A DNA stretch of 64,000 nt. Origin: Eutrigla gurnardus. Taxonomy: Eukaryota > Chordata > Actinopteri > Perciformes > Triglidae. Below the pieces are notes generated by a model. The model saw only the letters and a program-made list of their open reading frames with translations, made no database searches and had not been told where the DNA came from. Below are positions 39,372 through 54,957 of this stretch, piece after piece (the first letter of the stretch is position 1; each line of letters opens with the position of its first letter). Location of the stretch: positions 114,501-178,500 of the forward strand of contig CAUPSS010000290.1 in assembly GCA_963514095.1 (NCBI GenBank), written 5' to 3'. Position numbers and translations under genes: made by a program.

Positions 39372-39557
39372 AACTCATGGCAGCTACAAATTTAAATATT
39401 ATGAATTGACTTGAGTTTTTTAGCAAAGCCATTTAGGGCATCTGAACATTTTAAATGTGCTGTCATGAGTTGAACTTGTTCCCAAAGCCAACCACACCAG
39501 TGATGTCATGACTTGAGCTTGGATGGATGTATGGATGAATGGATGTATGGATGTATG

Positions 39558-39651
<94 letters not shown>

Positions 39652-40388
39652 AAGTCTTGGCAGCTACAAATTTAAATATTATGTGTTCACTTGAGTTTTG
39701 TAGCAAAGCCATATAGGGCATCTGAACATTTTAAATGTGATGTCATGAGTTGAACTTGTTATCAAAGCCAACCACACCAGTGATGTCATGACTTCAGCTT
39801 TGTATCAAAGGAAAGCAGGTCAATTGAACATTCTAAATGTGGTGTCATGACTTGAGTTTTCTAGCAAAGCCATTTAGGGCATCTGAACATTCTAAATGTG
39901 ATGTCATGACTGGAGCTTGTTATCAAAGCCAAGCACACCAGTGATGTCATGACTTCAGCTTTGTATCAAAGGAAAGCAGGTCAACTGAACATTCTAAATA
40001 TGGTGTCATGACTTGAGTTTTCTAGCAAAGCCATTTAGGGCATCTGAACATTCTAAATGTGATGTCATGACTGGAGCTTGTTATCAAAGCCAAGCACACC
40101 AGTGATGTCATGACTTCAGCTTTGTATCAAAGGAAAGCAGGTCAATTGAACATTCTAAATGTGGTGTCATGACTGGAGCTTGTTATCAAAGCCAAGCACA
40201 CCAGTGATGTCATGACTTCAGCTTTGTATCAAAGGAAAGCAGGTCAACTGAACATTCTAAATGTGGTGTCATGAGTTGAACTTGTTCCCAAAGCCAACCA
40301 CACCAGTGATGTCATGACTTGATCTTGGATGATGGATGTATGGATGGATAAATGGATGGATGGATGCATAGATAGATAGATAGATAGT

Positions 40389-40456
<68 letters not shown>

Positions 40457-40642
40457 AACTCATGGCAGCTACAAATTTAAATATTATGAATTGACTTGAG
40501 TTTTTTAGCAAAGCCATTTAGGGCATCTGAACATTTTAAATGTGCTGTCATGAGTTGAACTTGTTCCCAAAGCCAACCACACCAGTGATGTCATGACTTG
40601 AGCTTGGATGGATGTATGGATGAATGGATGTATGGATGTATG

Positions 40643-40724
<82 letters not shown>

Positions 40725-41440
40725 AAGTCTTGGCAGCTACAAATTTAAATATTATGTGTTCACTTGAGTTTTGTAGCAAAGCCATATAGGGCATCTGAAC
40801 ATTTTAAATGTGATGTCATGAGTTGAACTTGTTATCAAAGCCAACCACACCAGTGATGTCATGACTTCAGCTTTGTATCAAAGGAAAGCAGGTCAATTGA
40901 ACATTCTAAATGTGGTGTCATGACTTGAGTTTTCTAGCAAAGCCATTTAGGGCATCTGAACATTCTAAATGTGATGTCATGACTGGAGCTTGTTATCAAA
41001 GCCAAGCACACCAGTGATGTCATGACTTCAGCTTTGTATCAAAGGAAAGCAGGTCAACTGAACATTCTAAATATGGTGTCATGACTTGAGTTTTCTAGCA
41101 AAGCCATTTAGGGCATCTGAACATTCTAAATGTGATGTCATGACTGGAGCTTGTTATCAAAGCCAAGCACACCAGTGATGTCATGACTTCAGCTTTGTAT
41201 CAAAGGAAAGCAGGTCAATTGAACATTCTAAATGTGGTGTCATGACTGGAGCTTGTTATCAAAGCCAAGCACACCAGTGATGTCATGACTTCAGCTTTGT
41301 ATCAAAGGAAAGCAGGTCAACTGAACATTCTAAATGTGGTGTCATGAGTTGAACTTGTTCCCAAAGCCAACCACACCAGTGATGTCATGACTTGATCTTG
41401 GATGATGGATGTATGGATGGATAAATGGATGGATGGATGC

Positions 41441-41505
<65 letters not shown>

Positions 41506-41699
41506 AACTCATGGCAGCTACAAATTTAAATATTATGAATTGACTTGAGTTTTTTAGCAAAGCCATTTAGGGCATCTGAACATTTTAAATGTGCTGTCAT
41601 GAGTTGAACTTGTTCCCAAAGCCAACCACACCAGTGATGTCATGACTTGAGCTTGGATGGATGTATGGATGAATGGATGTATGGATGTATGGATGTATG

Positions 41700-41761
<62 letters not shown>

Positions 41762-41959
41762 AACTCATGGCAGCTACAAATTTAAATATTGTGAATTGAC
41801 TTGAGTTTTTTAGCAAAGCCATTTAGGGCATCTGAACATTTTAAATGTGCTGTCATGAGTTGAACTTGTTCACAAAGCCAACCACACCAGTGATGTCATG
41901 ACTTGAGCTTGGATGGATGTATGGATGTATGGATGGATGTATGGATGTATGGATGTATG

Positions 41960-42041
<82 letters not shown>

Positions 42042-42130
42042 AAGTCTTGGCAGCTACAAATTTAAATATTATGTTTTCACTTGAGTTTTGTAGCAAAGCC
42101 ATATAGGGCATCTGAACATTTTAAATGTGA
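35764..42130 (+). repeat. Higher-order domain 6: short beta-gamma-delta cycles (about 1.05 kb and longer)
   Basis: GATA tracts lie at about 35820, 36094, 36360, 36614, 36874, 37660, 37943, 38740, 39019, 39280, 39557, 40368, 40640, 41440, 41698 and 41958. Alpha units are absent. Matching beta-unit ends at 40517 and 41566 are 1049 bp apart. Between 35993 and 36781 gamma-type units follow each other directly. A shared GTTAGATAG interruption marks the beta tracts near 37680 and 40388. No gene is present. Confidence 0.84.
36261..36520 (+). repeat. Reference GATA-bearing unit (260 bp, gamma type)
   Basis: The unit starts at CATGAGTTGAACTTGTTCCC, passes through a C-like segment (AAAGCCAACCACACCAGTG), then the leader CTTGAGCTTGGATGGATG with GTAT/GAAT/GGAT steps. 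A perfect GATA tract (about 36360-36427) and the exit segment ending in TTGAGTTTTTTAGC follow, then a B-like sub-repeat in which CATTCTAAATG has become CATTTTAAATG. The flanks are recognisably parts of the 161-bp unit, so the GATA unit appears to derive from it by replacement of most of sub-repeat A. The next copy starts exactly 260 bp downstream. Confidence 0.9.
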
Positions 42131-42757
42131 TGTCATGAGTTGAACTTGTTATCAAAGCCAACCACACCAGTGATGTCATGACTTCAGCTTTGTATGAAAG
42201 GAAAGCAGGTCAATTGAACATTCTAAATGTGGTGTCATGACTTGAGTTTTCTAGCAAAGCCATTTAGGGCATCTGAACATTCTAAATGTGATGTCATGAC
42301 TGGAGCTTGTTATCAAAGCCAAGCACACCAGTGATGTCATGACTTCAGCTTTGTATCAAAGGAAAGCAGGTCAACTGAACATTCTAAATATGGTGTCATG
42401 ACTTGAGTTTTCTAGCAAAGCCATTTAGGGCATCTGAACATTCTAAATGTGATGTCATGACTGGAGCTTGTTATCAAAGCCAAGCACACCAGTGATGTCA
42501 TGACTTCAGCTTTGTATCAAAGGAAAGCAGGTCAATTGAACATTCTAAATGTGGTGTCATGACTGGAGCTTGTTATCAAAGCCAAGCACACCAGTGATGT
42601 CATGACTTCAGCTTTGTATCAAAGGAAAGCAGGTCAACTGAACATTCTAAATGTGGTGTCATGAGTTGAACTTGTTCCCAAAGCCAACCACACCAGTGAT
42701 GTCATGACTTGATCTTGGATGATGGATGTATGGATGGATAAATGGATGGATGGATGC

Positions 42758-42826
<69 letters not shown>

Positions 42827-43746
42827 AACTCATGGCAGCTACAAATTTAAATATTATGTGTTCACTTGAGTTTTGTAGCAAAGCCATATAGGGCATCTGA
42901 ACATTTTAAATGTGATGTCATGAGTTGAACTTGTTATCAAAGCCAACCACACCAGTGATGTCATGACTTCAGCTTTATATCAAAGGAAAGCAGGTCAATT
43001 GAACATTCTAAATGTGGTGTCATGACTTGAGTTTTCTAGCAAAGCCATTTAGGGCATCTGAACATTCTAAATGTGATGTCATGACTGGAGCTTGTTATCA
43101 AAGCCAAGCACACCAGTGATGTCATGACTTCAGCTTTGTATCAAAGGAAAGCAGGTCAATTGAACATTCTAAATGTGGTGTCATGACTTGAGTTTTCTAG
43201 CAAAGCCATTTAGGGCATCTGAACATTCTAAATGTGATGTCATGACTGGAGCTTGTTATCAAAGCCAAGCACACCAGTGATGTCATGACTTCAGCTTTAT
43301 ATCAAAGGAAAGCAGGTCAATTGAACATTCTAAATGTGGTGTCATGACTTGAGTTTTCTAGCAAAGCCATTTAGGGCATCTGAACATTCTAAATGTGATG
43401 TCATGACTGGAGCTTGTTATCAAAGCCAAGCACACCAGTGATGTCATGACTTCAGCTTTGTATCAAAGGAAAGCAGGTCAATTGAACATTCTAAATGTGG
43501 TGTCATGACTTGAGTTTTCTAGCAAAGCCATTTAGGGCATCTGAACATTCTAAATGTGATGTCATGACTGGAGCTTGTTATCAAAGCCAAGCACACCAGT
43601 GATGTCATGACTTCAGCTTTGTATGAAAGGAAAGCAGGTCAACTGAACATTCTAAATGTGGTGTCATGAGTTGAACTTGTTCCCAAAGCCAACCACACCA
43701 GTGATGTCATGACTTGATCTTGGATGGATGGATGTATGTATGTATG

Positions 43747-43824
<78 letters not shown>

Positions 43825-44022
43825 AACTCATGGCAGCTACAAATTTAAATATTATGAATTGACTTGAGTTTTTTAGCAAAGCCATTTAGGGCATCTGAAC
43901 ATTTTAAATGTGCTGTCATGAGTTGAACTTGTTCCCAAAGCCAACCACACCAGTGATGTCATGACTTGAGCTTGGATGGATGTATGGATGTATGGATGGA
44001 TGTATGGATGTATGGATGTATG

Positions 44023-44100
<78 letters not shown>

Positions 44101-44816
44101 AAGTCTTGGCAGCTACAAATTTAAATATTATGTGTTCACTTGAGTTTTGTAGCAAAGCCATATAGGGCATCTGAACATTTTAAATGTGATGTCATGAGTT
44201 GAACTTGTTATCAAAGCCAACCACACCAGTGATGTCATGACTTCAGCTTTGTATCAAAGGAAAGCAGGTCAATTGAACATTCTAAATGTGGTGTCATGAC
44301 TTGAGTTTTCTAGCAAAGCCATTTAGGGCATCTGAACATTCTAAATGTGATGTCATGACTGGAGCTTGTTATCAAAGCCAAGCACACCAGTGATGTCATG
44401 ACTTCAGCTTTGTATCAAAGGAAAGCAGGTCAACTGAACATTCTAAATATGGTGTCATGACTTGAGTTTTCTAGCAAAGCCATTTAGGGCATCTGAACAT
44501 TCTAAATGTGATGTCATGACTGGAGCTTGTTATCAAAGCCAAGCACACCAGTGATGTCATGACTTCAGCTTTGTATCAAAGGAAAGCAGGTCAATTGAAC
44601 ATTCTAAATGTGGTGTCATGACTGGAGCTTGTTATCAAAGCCAAGCACACCAGTGATGTCATGACTTCAGCTTTGTATCAAAGGAAAGCAGGTCAACTGA
44701 ACATTCTAAATGTGGTGTCATGAGTTGAACTTGTTCCCAAAGCCAACCACACCAGTGATGTCATGACTTGATCTTGGATGATGGATGTATGGATGGATAA
44801 ATGGATGGATGGATGC

Positions 44817-44865
<49 letters not shown>

Positions 44866-45785
44866 AACTCATGGCAGCTACAAATTTAAATATTATGTGT
44901 TCACTTGAGTTTTGTAGCAAAGCCATATAGGGCATCTGAACATTTTAAATGTGATGTCATGAGTTGAACTTGTTATCAAAGCCAACCACACCAGTGATGT
45001 CATGACTTCAGCTTTATATCAAAGGAAAGCAGGTCAATTGAACATTCTAAATGTGGTGTCATGACTTGAGTTTTCTAGCAAAGCCATTTAGGGCATCTGA
45101 ACATTCTAAATGTGATGTCATGACTGGAGCTTGTTATCAAAGCCAAGCACACCAGTGATGTCATGACTTCAGCTTTGTATCAAAGGAAAGCAGGTCAATT
45201 GAACATTCTAAATGTGGTGTCATGACTTGAGTTTTCTAGCAAAGCCATTTAGGGCATCTGAACATTCTAAATGTGATGTCATGACTGGAGCTTGTTATCA
45301 AAGCCAAGCACACCAGTGATGTCATGACTTCAGCTTTATATCAAAGGAAAGCAGGTCAATTGAACATTCTAAATGTGGTGTCATGACTTGAGTTTTCTAG
45401 CAAAGCCATTTAGGGCATCTGAACATTCTAAATGTGATGTCATGACTGGAGCTTGTTATCAAAGCCAAGCACACCAGTGATGTCATGACTTCAGCTTTGT
45501 ATCAAAGGAAAGCAGGTCAATTGAACATTCTAAATGTGGTGTCATGACTTGAGTTTTCTAGCAAAGCCATTTAGGGCATCTGAACATTCTAAATGTGATG
45601 TCATGACTGGAGCTTGTTATCAAAGCCAAGCACACCAGTGATGTCATGACTTCAGCTTTGTATGAAAGGAAAGCAGGTCAACTGAACATTCTAAATGTGG
45701 TGTCATGAGTTGAACTTGTTCCCAAAGCCAACCACACCAGTGATGTCATGACTTGATCTTGGATGGATGGATGTATGTATGTATG

Positions 45786-45883
<98 letters not shown>

Positions 45884-46839
45884 AACTCATGGCAGCTACA
45901 AATTTAAATATTATGAATTGACTTGAGTTTTTTAGCAAAGCCATTTAGGGCATCTGAACATTTTAAATGTGCTGTCATGAGTTGAACTTGTTCCCAAAGC
46001 CAACCACACCAGTGATGTCATGACTTGAGCTTGGATGGATGTATGGATGTATGGATGGATGTATGGATGTATGGATAGATAGATAGATAGATAGATAGAT
46101 TGATAGATAGATAGATAGATAGAAAGTCTTGGCAGCTACAAATTTAAATATTATGTGTTCACTTGAGTTTTGTAGCAAAGCCATATAGGGCATCTGAACA
46201 TTTTAAATGTGATGTCATGAGTTGAACTTGTTATCAAAGCCAACCACACCAGTGATGTCATGACTTCAGCTTTGTATCAAAGGAAAGCAGGTCAATTGAA
46301 CATTCTAAATGTGGTGTCATGACTTGAGTTTTCTAGCAAAGCCATTTAGGGCATCTGAACATTCTAAATGTGATGTCATGACTGGAGCTTGTTATCAAAG
46401 CCAAGCACACCAGTGATGTCATGACTTCAGCTTTGTATCAAAGGAAAGCAGGTCAACTGAACATTCTAAATATGGTGTCATGACTTGAGTTTTCTAGCAA
46501 AGCCATTTAGGGCATCTGAACATTCTAAATGTGATGTCATGACTGGAGCTTGTTATCAAAGCCAAGCACACCAGTGATGTCATGACTTCAGCTTTGTATC
46601 AAAGGAAAGCAGGTCAATTGAACATTCTAAATGTGGTGTCATGACTGGAGCTTGTTATCAAAGCCAAGCACACCAGTGATGTCATGACTTCAGCTTTGTA
46701 TCAAAGGAAAGCAGGTCAACTGAACATTCTAAATGTGGTGTCATGAGTTGAACTTGTTCCCAAAGCCAACCACACCAGTGATGTCATGACTTGATCTTGG
46801 ATGATGGATGTATGGATGGATAAATGGATGGATGGATGC

Positions 46840-46912
<73 letters not shown>

Positions 46913-47746
46913 AACTCATGGCAGCTACAAATTTAAATATTATGTGTTCACTTGAGTTTTGTAGCAAAGCCATATAGGGCATCTGAACATTTTAAATGTG
47001 ATGTCATGAGTTGAACTTGTTATCAAAGCCAACCACACCAGTGATGTCATGACTTCAGCTTTATATCAAAGGAAAGCAGGTCAATTGAACATTCTAAATG
47101 TGGTGTCATGACTTGAGTTTTCTAGCAAAGCCATTTAGGGCATCTGAACATTCTAAATGTGATGTCATGACTGGAGCTTGTTATCAAAGCCAAGCACACC
47201 AGTGATGTCATGACTTCAGCTTTGTATCAAAGGAAAGCAGGTCAATTGAACATTCTAAATGTGGTGTCATGACTTGAGTTTTCTAGCAAAGCCATTTAGG
47301 GCATCTGAACATTCTAAATGTGATGTCATGACTGGAGCTTGTTATCAAAGCCAAGCACACCAGTGATGTCATGACTTCAGCTTTATATCAAAGGAAAGCA
47401 GGTCAATTGAACATTCTAAATGTGGTGTCATGACTTGAGTTTTCTAGCAAAGCCATTTAGGGCATCTGAACATTCTAAATGTGATGTCATGACTGGAGCT
47501 TGTTATCAAAGCCAAGCACACCAGTGATGTCATGACTTCAGCTTTGTATCAAAGGAAAGCAGGTCAATTGAACATTCTAAATGTGGTGTCATGACTTGAG
47601 TTTTCTAGCAAAGCCATTTAGGGCATCTGAACATTCTAAATGTGATGTCATGACTGGAGCTTGTTCCCAAAGCCAACCACACCAGTGATGTCATGACTTG
47701 ATCTTGGATGATGGATGTATGGATGGATAAATGGATGGATGGATGC

Positions 47747-47799
<53 letters not shown>

Positions 47800-48719
47800 A
47801 ACTCATGGCAGCTACAAATTTAAATATTATGTGTTCACTTGAGTTTTGTAGCAAAGCCATATAGGGCATCTGAACATTTTAAATGTGATGTCATGAGTTG
47901 AACTTGTTATCAAAGCCAACCACACCAGTGATGTCATGACTTCAGCTTTATATCAAAGGAAAGCAGGTCAATTGAACATTCTAAATGTGGTGTCATGACT
48001 TGAGTTTTCTAGCAAAGCCATTTAGGGCATCTGAACATTCTAAATGTGATGTCATGACTGGAGCTTGTTATCAAAGCCAAGCACACCAGTGATGTCATGA
48101 CTTCAGCTTTGTATCAAAGGAAAGCAGGTCAATTGAACATTCTAAATGTGGTGTCATGACTTGAGTTTTCTAGCAAAGCCATTTAGGGCATCTGAACATT
48201 CTAAATGTGATGTCATGACTGGAGCTTGTTATCAAAGCCAAGCACACCAGTGATGTCATGACTTCAGCTTTATATCAAAGGAAAGCAGGTCAATTGAACA
48301 TTCTAAATGTGGTGTCATGACTTGAGTTTTCTAGCAAAGCCATTTAGGGCATCTGAACATTCTAAATGTGATGTCATGACTGGAGCTTGTTATCAAAGCC
48401 AAGCACACCAGTGATGTCATGACTTCAGCTTTGTATCAAAGGAAAGCAGGTCAATTGAACATTCTAAATGTGGTGTCATGACTTGAGTTTTCTAGCAAAG
48501 CCATTTAGGGCATCTGAACATTCTAAATGTGATGTCATGACTGGAGCTTGTTATCAAAGCCAAGCACACCAGTGATGTCATGACTTCAGCTTTGTATGAA
48601 AGGAAAGCAGGTCAACTGAACATTCTAAATGTGGTGTCATGAGTTGAACTTGTTCCCAAAGCCAACCACACCAGTGATGTCATGACTTGATCTTGGATGG
48701 ATGGATGTATGTATGTATG

Positions 48720-48801
<82 letters not shown>

Positions 48802-48991
48802 AACTCATGGCAGCTACAAATTTAAATATTATGAATTGACTTGAGTTTTTTAGCAAAGCCATTTAGGGCATCTGAACATTTTAAATGTGCTGTCATGAGT
48901 TGAACTTGTTCCCAAAGCCAACCACACCAGTGATGTCATGACTTGAGCTTGGATGGATGTATGGATGTATGGATGGATGTATGGATGTATG

Positions 48992-49053
<62 letters not shown>

Positions 49054-49769
49054 AAGTCTTGGCAGCTACAAATTTAAATATTATGTGTTCACTTGAGTTT
49101 TGTAGCAAAGCCATATAGGGCATCTGAACATTTTAAATGTGATGTCATGAGTTGAACTTGTTATCAAAGCCAACCACACCAGTGATGTCATGACTTCAGC
49201 TTTGTATCAAAGGAAAGCAGGTCAATTGAACATTCTAAATGTGGTGTCATGACTTGAGTTTTCTAGCAAAGCCATTTAGGGCATCTGAACATTCTAAATG
49301 TGATGTCATGACTGGAGCTTGTTATCAAAGCCAAGCACACCAGTGATGTCATGACTTCAGCTTTGTATCAAAGGAAAGCAGGTCAACTGAACATTCTAAA
49401 TATGGTGTCATGACTTGAGTTTTCTAGCAAAGCCATTTAGGGCATCTGAACATTCTAAATGTGATGTCATGACTGGAGCTTGTTATCAAAGCCAAGCACA
49501 CCAGTGATGTCATGACTTCAGCTTTGTATCAAAGGAAAGCAGGTCAATTGAACATTCTAAATGTGGTGTCATGACTGGAGCTTGTTATCAAAGCCAAGCA
49601 CACCAGTGATGTCATGACTTCAGCTTTGTATCAAAGGAAAGCAGGTCAACTGAACATTCTAAATGTGGTGTCATGAGTTGAACTTGTTCCCAAAGCCAAC
49701 CACACCAGTGATGTCATGACTTGATCTTGGATGATGGATGTATGGATGGATAAATGGATGGATGGATGC

Positions 49770-49822
<53 letters not shown>

Positions 49823-50581
49823 AACTCATGGCAGCTACAAATTTAAATATTATGTGTTCACTTGAGTTTTGTAGCAAAGCCATATAGGGCATCTGAACAT
49901 TTTAAATGTGATGTCATGAGTTGAACTTGTTATCAAAGCCAACCACACCAGTGATGTCATGACTTCAGCTTTATATCAAAGGAAAGCAGGTCAATTGAAC
50001 ATTCTAAATGTGGTGTCATGACTTGAGTTTTCTAGCAAAGCCATTTAGGGCATCTGAACATTCTAAATGTGATGTCATGACTGGAGCTTGTTATCAAAGC
50101 CAAGCACACCAGTGATGTCATGACTTCAGCTTTGTATCAAAGGAAAGCAGGTCAATTGAACATTCTAAATGTGGTGTCATGACTTGAGTTTTCTAGCAAA
50201 GCCATTTAGGGCATCTGAACATTCTAAATGTGATGTCATGACTGGAGCTTGTTATCAAAGCCAAGCACACCAGTGATGTCATGACTTCAGCTTTGTATCA
50301 AAGGAAAGCAGGTCAATTGAACATTCTAAATGTGGTGTCATGACTTGAGTTTTCTAGCAAAGCCATTTAGGGCATCTGAACATTCTAAATGTGATGTCAT
50401 GACTGGAGCTTGTTATCAAAGCCAAGCACACCAGTGATGTCATGACTTCAGCTTTGTATGAAAGGAAAGCAGGTCAACTGAACATTCTAAATGTGGTGTC
50501 ATGAGTTGAACTTGTTCCCAAAGCCAACCACACCAGTGATGTCATGACTTGATCTTGGATGGATGGATGTATGTATGTATG

Positions 50582-50675
<94 letters not shown>

Positions 50676-50865
50676 AACTCATGGCAGCTACAAATTTAAA
50701 TATTATGAATTGACTTGAGTTTTTTAGCAAAGCCATTTAGGGCATCTGAACATTTTAAATGTGCTGTCATGAGTTGAACTTGTTCCCAAAGCCAACCACA
50801 CCAGTGATGTCATGACTTGAGCTTGGATGGATGTATGGATGTATGGATGGATGTATGGATGTATG

Positions 50866-50923
<58 letters not shown>

Positions 50924-51364
50924 AAGTCTTGGCAGCTACAAATTTAAATATTATGTGTTCACTTGAGTTTTGTAGCAAAGCCATATAGGGCATCTGAACA
51001 TTTTAAATGTGATGTCATGAGTTGAACTTGTTATTAAAGCCAACCACACCAGTGATGTCATGACTTCAGCTTTGTATCAAAGGAAAGCAGGTCAATTGAA
51101 CATTCTAAATGTGGTGTCATGACTTGAGTTTTCTAGCAAAGCCATTTAGGGCATCTGAACATTCTAAATGTGATGTCATGACTGGAGCTTGTTATCAAAG
51201 CCAAGCACACCAGTGATGTCATGACTTCAGCTTTGTATGAAAGGAAAGCAGGTCAACTGAACATTCTAAATGTGGTGTCATGAGTTGAACTTGTTCCCAA
51301 AGCCAACCACACCAGTGATGTCATGACTTGATCTTGGATGGATGGATGTATGTATGTATGTATG

Positions 51365-51438
<74 letters not shown>

Positions 51439-51632
51439 AACTCATGGCAGCTACAAATTTAAATATTATGAATTGACTTGAGTTTTTTAGCAAAGCCATT
51501 TAGGGCATCTGAACATTTTAAATGTGCTGTCATGAGTTGAACTTGTTCCCAAAGCCAACCACACCAGTGATGTCATGACTTGAGCTTGGATGGATGTATG
51601 GATGAATGGATGTATGGATGTATGGATGTATG

Positions 51633-51710
<78 letters not shown>

Positions 51711-51880
51711 AACTCATGGCAGCTACAAATTTAAATATTGTGAATTGACTTGAGTTTTTTAGCAAAGCCATTTAGGGCATCTGGACATTTTAAATGTGCT
51801 GTCATGAGTTGAACTTGTTCCCAAAGCCAACCACACCAGTGATGTCATGACTTGAGCTTGGATGGATGTATGGATGTATG

Positions 51881-51950
<70 letters not shown>

Positions 51951-52709
51951 AACTCATGGCAGCTACAAATTTAAATATTATGTGTTCACTTGAGTTTTGT
52001 AGCAAAGCCATATAGGGCATCTGAACATTTTAAATGTGATGTCATGAGTTGAACTTGTTATCAAAGCCAACCACACCAGTGATGTCATGACTTCAGCTTT
52101 ATATCAAAGGAAAGCAGGTCAATTGAACATTCTAAATGTGGTGTCATGACTTGAGTTTTCTAGCAAAGCCATTTAGGGCATCTGAACATTCTAAATGTGA
52201 TGTCATGACTGGAGCTTGTTATCAAAGCCAAGCACACCAGTGATGTCATGACTTCAGCTTTGTATCAAAGGAAAGCAGGTCAATTGAACATTCTAAATGT
52301 GGTGTCATGACTTGAGTTTTCTAGCAAAGCCATTTAGGGCATCTGAACATTCTAAATGTGATGTCATGACTGGAGCTTGTTATCAAAGCCAAGCACACCA
52401 GTGATGTCATGACTTCAGCTTTGTATCAAAGGAAAGCAGGTCAATTGAACATTCTAAATGTGGTGTCATGACTTGAGTTTTCTAGCAAAGCCATTTAGGG
52501 CATCTGAACATTCTAAATGTGATGTCATGACTGGAGCTTGTTATCAAAGCCAAGCACACCAGTGATGTCATGACTTCAGCTTTGTATGAAAGGAAAGCAG
52601 GTCAACTGAACATTCTAAATGTGGTGTCATGAGTTGAACTTGTTCCCAAAGCCAACCACACCAGTGATGTCATGACTTGATCTTGGATGGATGGATGTAT
52701 GTATGTATG

Positions 52710-52791
<82 letters not shown>

Positions 52792-52981
52792 AACTCATGG
52801 CAGCTACAAATTTAAATATTATGAATTGACTTGAGTTTTTTAGCAAAGCCATTTAGGGCATCTGAACATTTTAAATGTGCTGTCATGAGTTGAACTTGTT
52901 CCCAAAGCCAACCACACCAGTGATGTCATGACTTGAGCTTGGATGGATGTATGGATGTATGGATGGATGTATGGATGTATG

Positions 52982-53035
<54 letters not shown>

Positions 53036-53751
53036 AAGTCTTGGCAGCTACAAATTTAAATATTATGTGTTCACTTGAGTTTTGTAGCAAAGCCATATAG
53101 GGCATCTGAACATTTTAAATGTGATGTCATGAGTTGAACTTGTTATTAAAGCCAACCACACCAGTGATGTCATGACTTCAGCTTTGTATCAAAGGAAAGC
53201 AGGTCAATTGAACATTCTAAATGTGGTGTCATGACTTGAGTTTTCTAGCAAAGCCATTTAGGGCATCTGAACATTCTAAATGTGATGTCATGACTGGAGC
53301 TTGTTATCAAAGCCAAGCACACCAGTGATGTCATGACTTCAGCTTTGTATCAAAGGAAAGCAGGTCAACTGAACATTCTAAATATGGTGTCATGACTTGA
53401 GTTTTCTAGCAAAGCCATTTAGGGCATCTGAACATTCTAAATGTGATGTCATGACTGGAGCTTGTTATCAAAGCCAAGCACACCAGTGATGTCATGACTT
53501 CAGCTTTGTATCAAAGGAAAGCAGGTCAATTGAACATTCTAAATGTGGTGTCATGACTGGAGCTTGTTATCAAAGCCAAGCACACCAGTGATGTCATGAC
53601 TTCAGCTTTGTATCAAAGGAAAGCAGGTCAACTGAACATTCTAAATGTGGTGTCATGAGTTGAACTTGTTCCCAAAGCCAACCACACCAGTGATGTCATG
53701 ACTTGATCTTGGATGATGGATGTATGGATGGATAAATGGATGGATGGATGC

Positions 53752-53840
<89 letters not shown>

Positions 53841-54599
53841 AACTCATGGCAGCTACAAATTTAAATATTATGTGTTCACTTGAGTTTTGTAGCAAAGCCA
53901 TATAGGGCATCTGAACATTTTAAATGTGATGTCATGAGTTGAACTTGTTATCAAAGCCAACCACACCAGTGATGTCATGACTTCAGCTTTATATCAAAGG
54001 AAAGCAGGTCAATTGAACATTCTAAATGTGGTGTCATGACTTGAGTTTTCTAGCAAAGCCATTTAGGGCATCTGAACATTCTAAATGTGATGTCATGACT
54101 GGAGCTTGTTATCAAAGCCAAGCACACCAGTGATGTCATGACTTCAGCTTTGTATCAAAGGAAAGCAGGTCAATTGAACATTCTAAATGTGGTGTCATGA
54201 CTTGAGTTTTCTAGCAAAGCCATTTAGGGCATCTGAACATTCTAAATGTGATGTCATGACTGGAGCTTGTTATCAAAGCCAAGCACACCAGTGATGTCAT
54301 GACTTCAGCTTTGTATCAAAGGAAAGCAGGTCAATTGAACATTCTAAATGTGGTGTCATGACTTGAGTTTTCTAGCAAAGCCATTTAGGGCATCTGAACA
54401 TTCTAAATGTGATGTCATGACTGGAGCTTGTTATCAAAGCCAAGCACACCAGTGATGTCATGACTTCAGCTTTGTATGAAAGGAAAGCAGGTCAACTGAA
54501 CATTCTAAATGTGGTGTCATGAGTTGAACTTGTTCCCAAAGCCAACCACACCAGTGATGTCATGACTTGATCTTGGATGGATGGATGTATGTATGTATG

Positions 54600-54677
<78 letters not shown>

Positions 54678-54867
54678 AACTCATGGCAGCTACAAATTTA
54701 AATATTATGAATTGACTTGAGTTTTTTAGCAAAGCCATTTAGGGCATCTGAACATTTTAAATGTGCTGTCATGAGTTGAACTTGTTCCCAAAGCCAACCA
54801 CACCAGTGATGTCATGACTTGAGCTTGGATGGATGTATGGATGTATGGATGGATGTATGGATGTATG

Positions 54868-54957
<90 letters not shown>

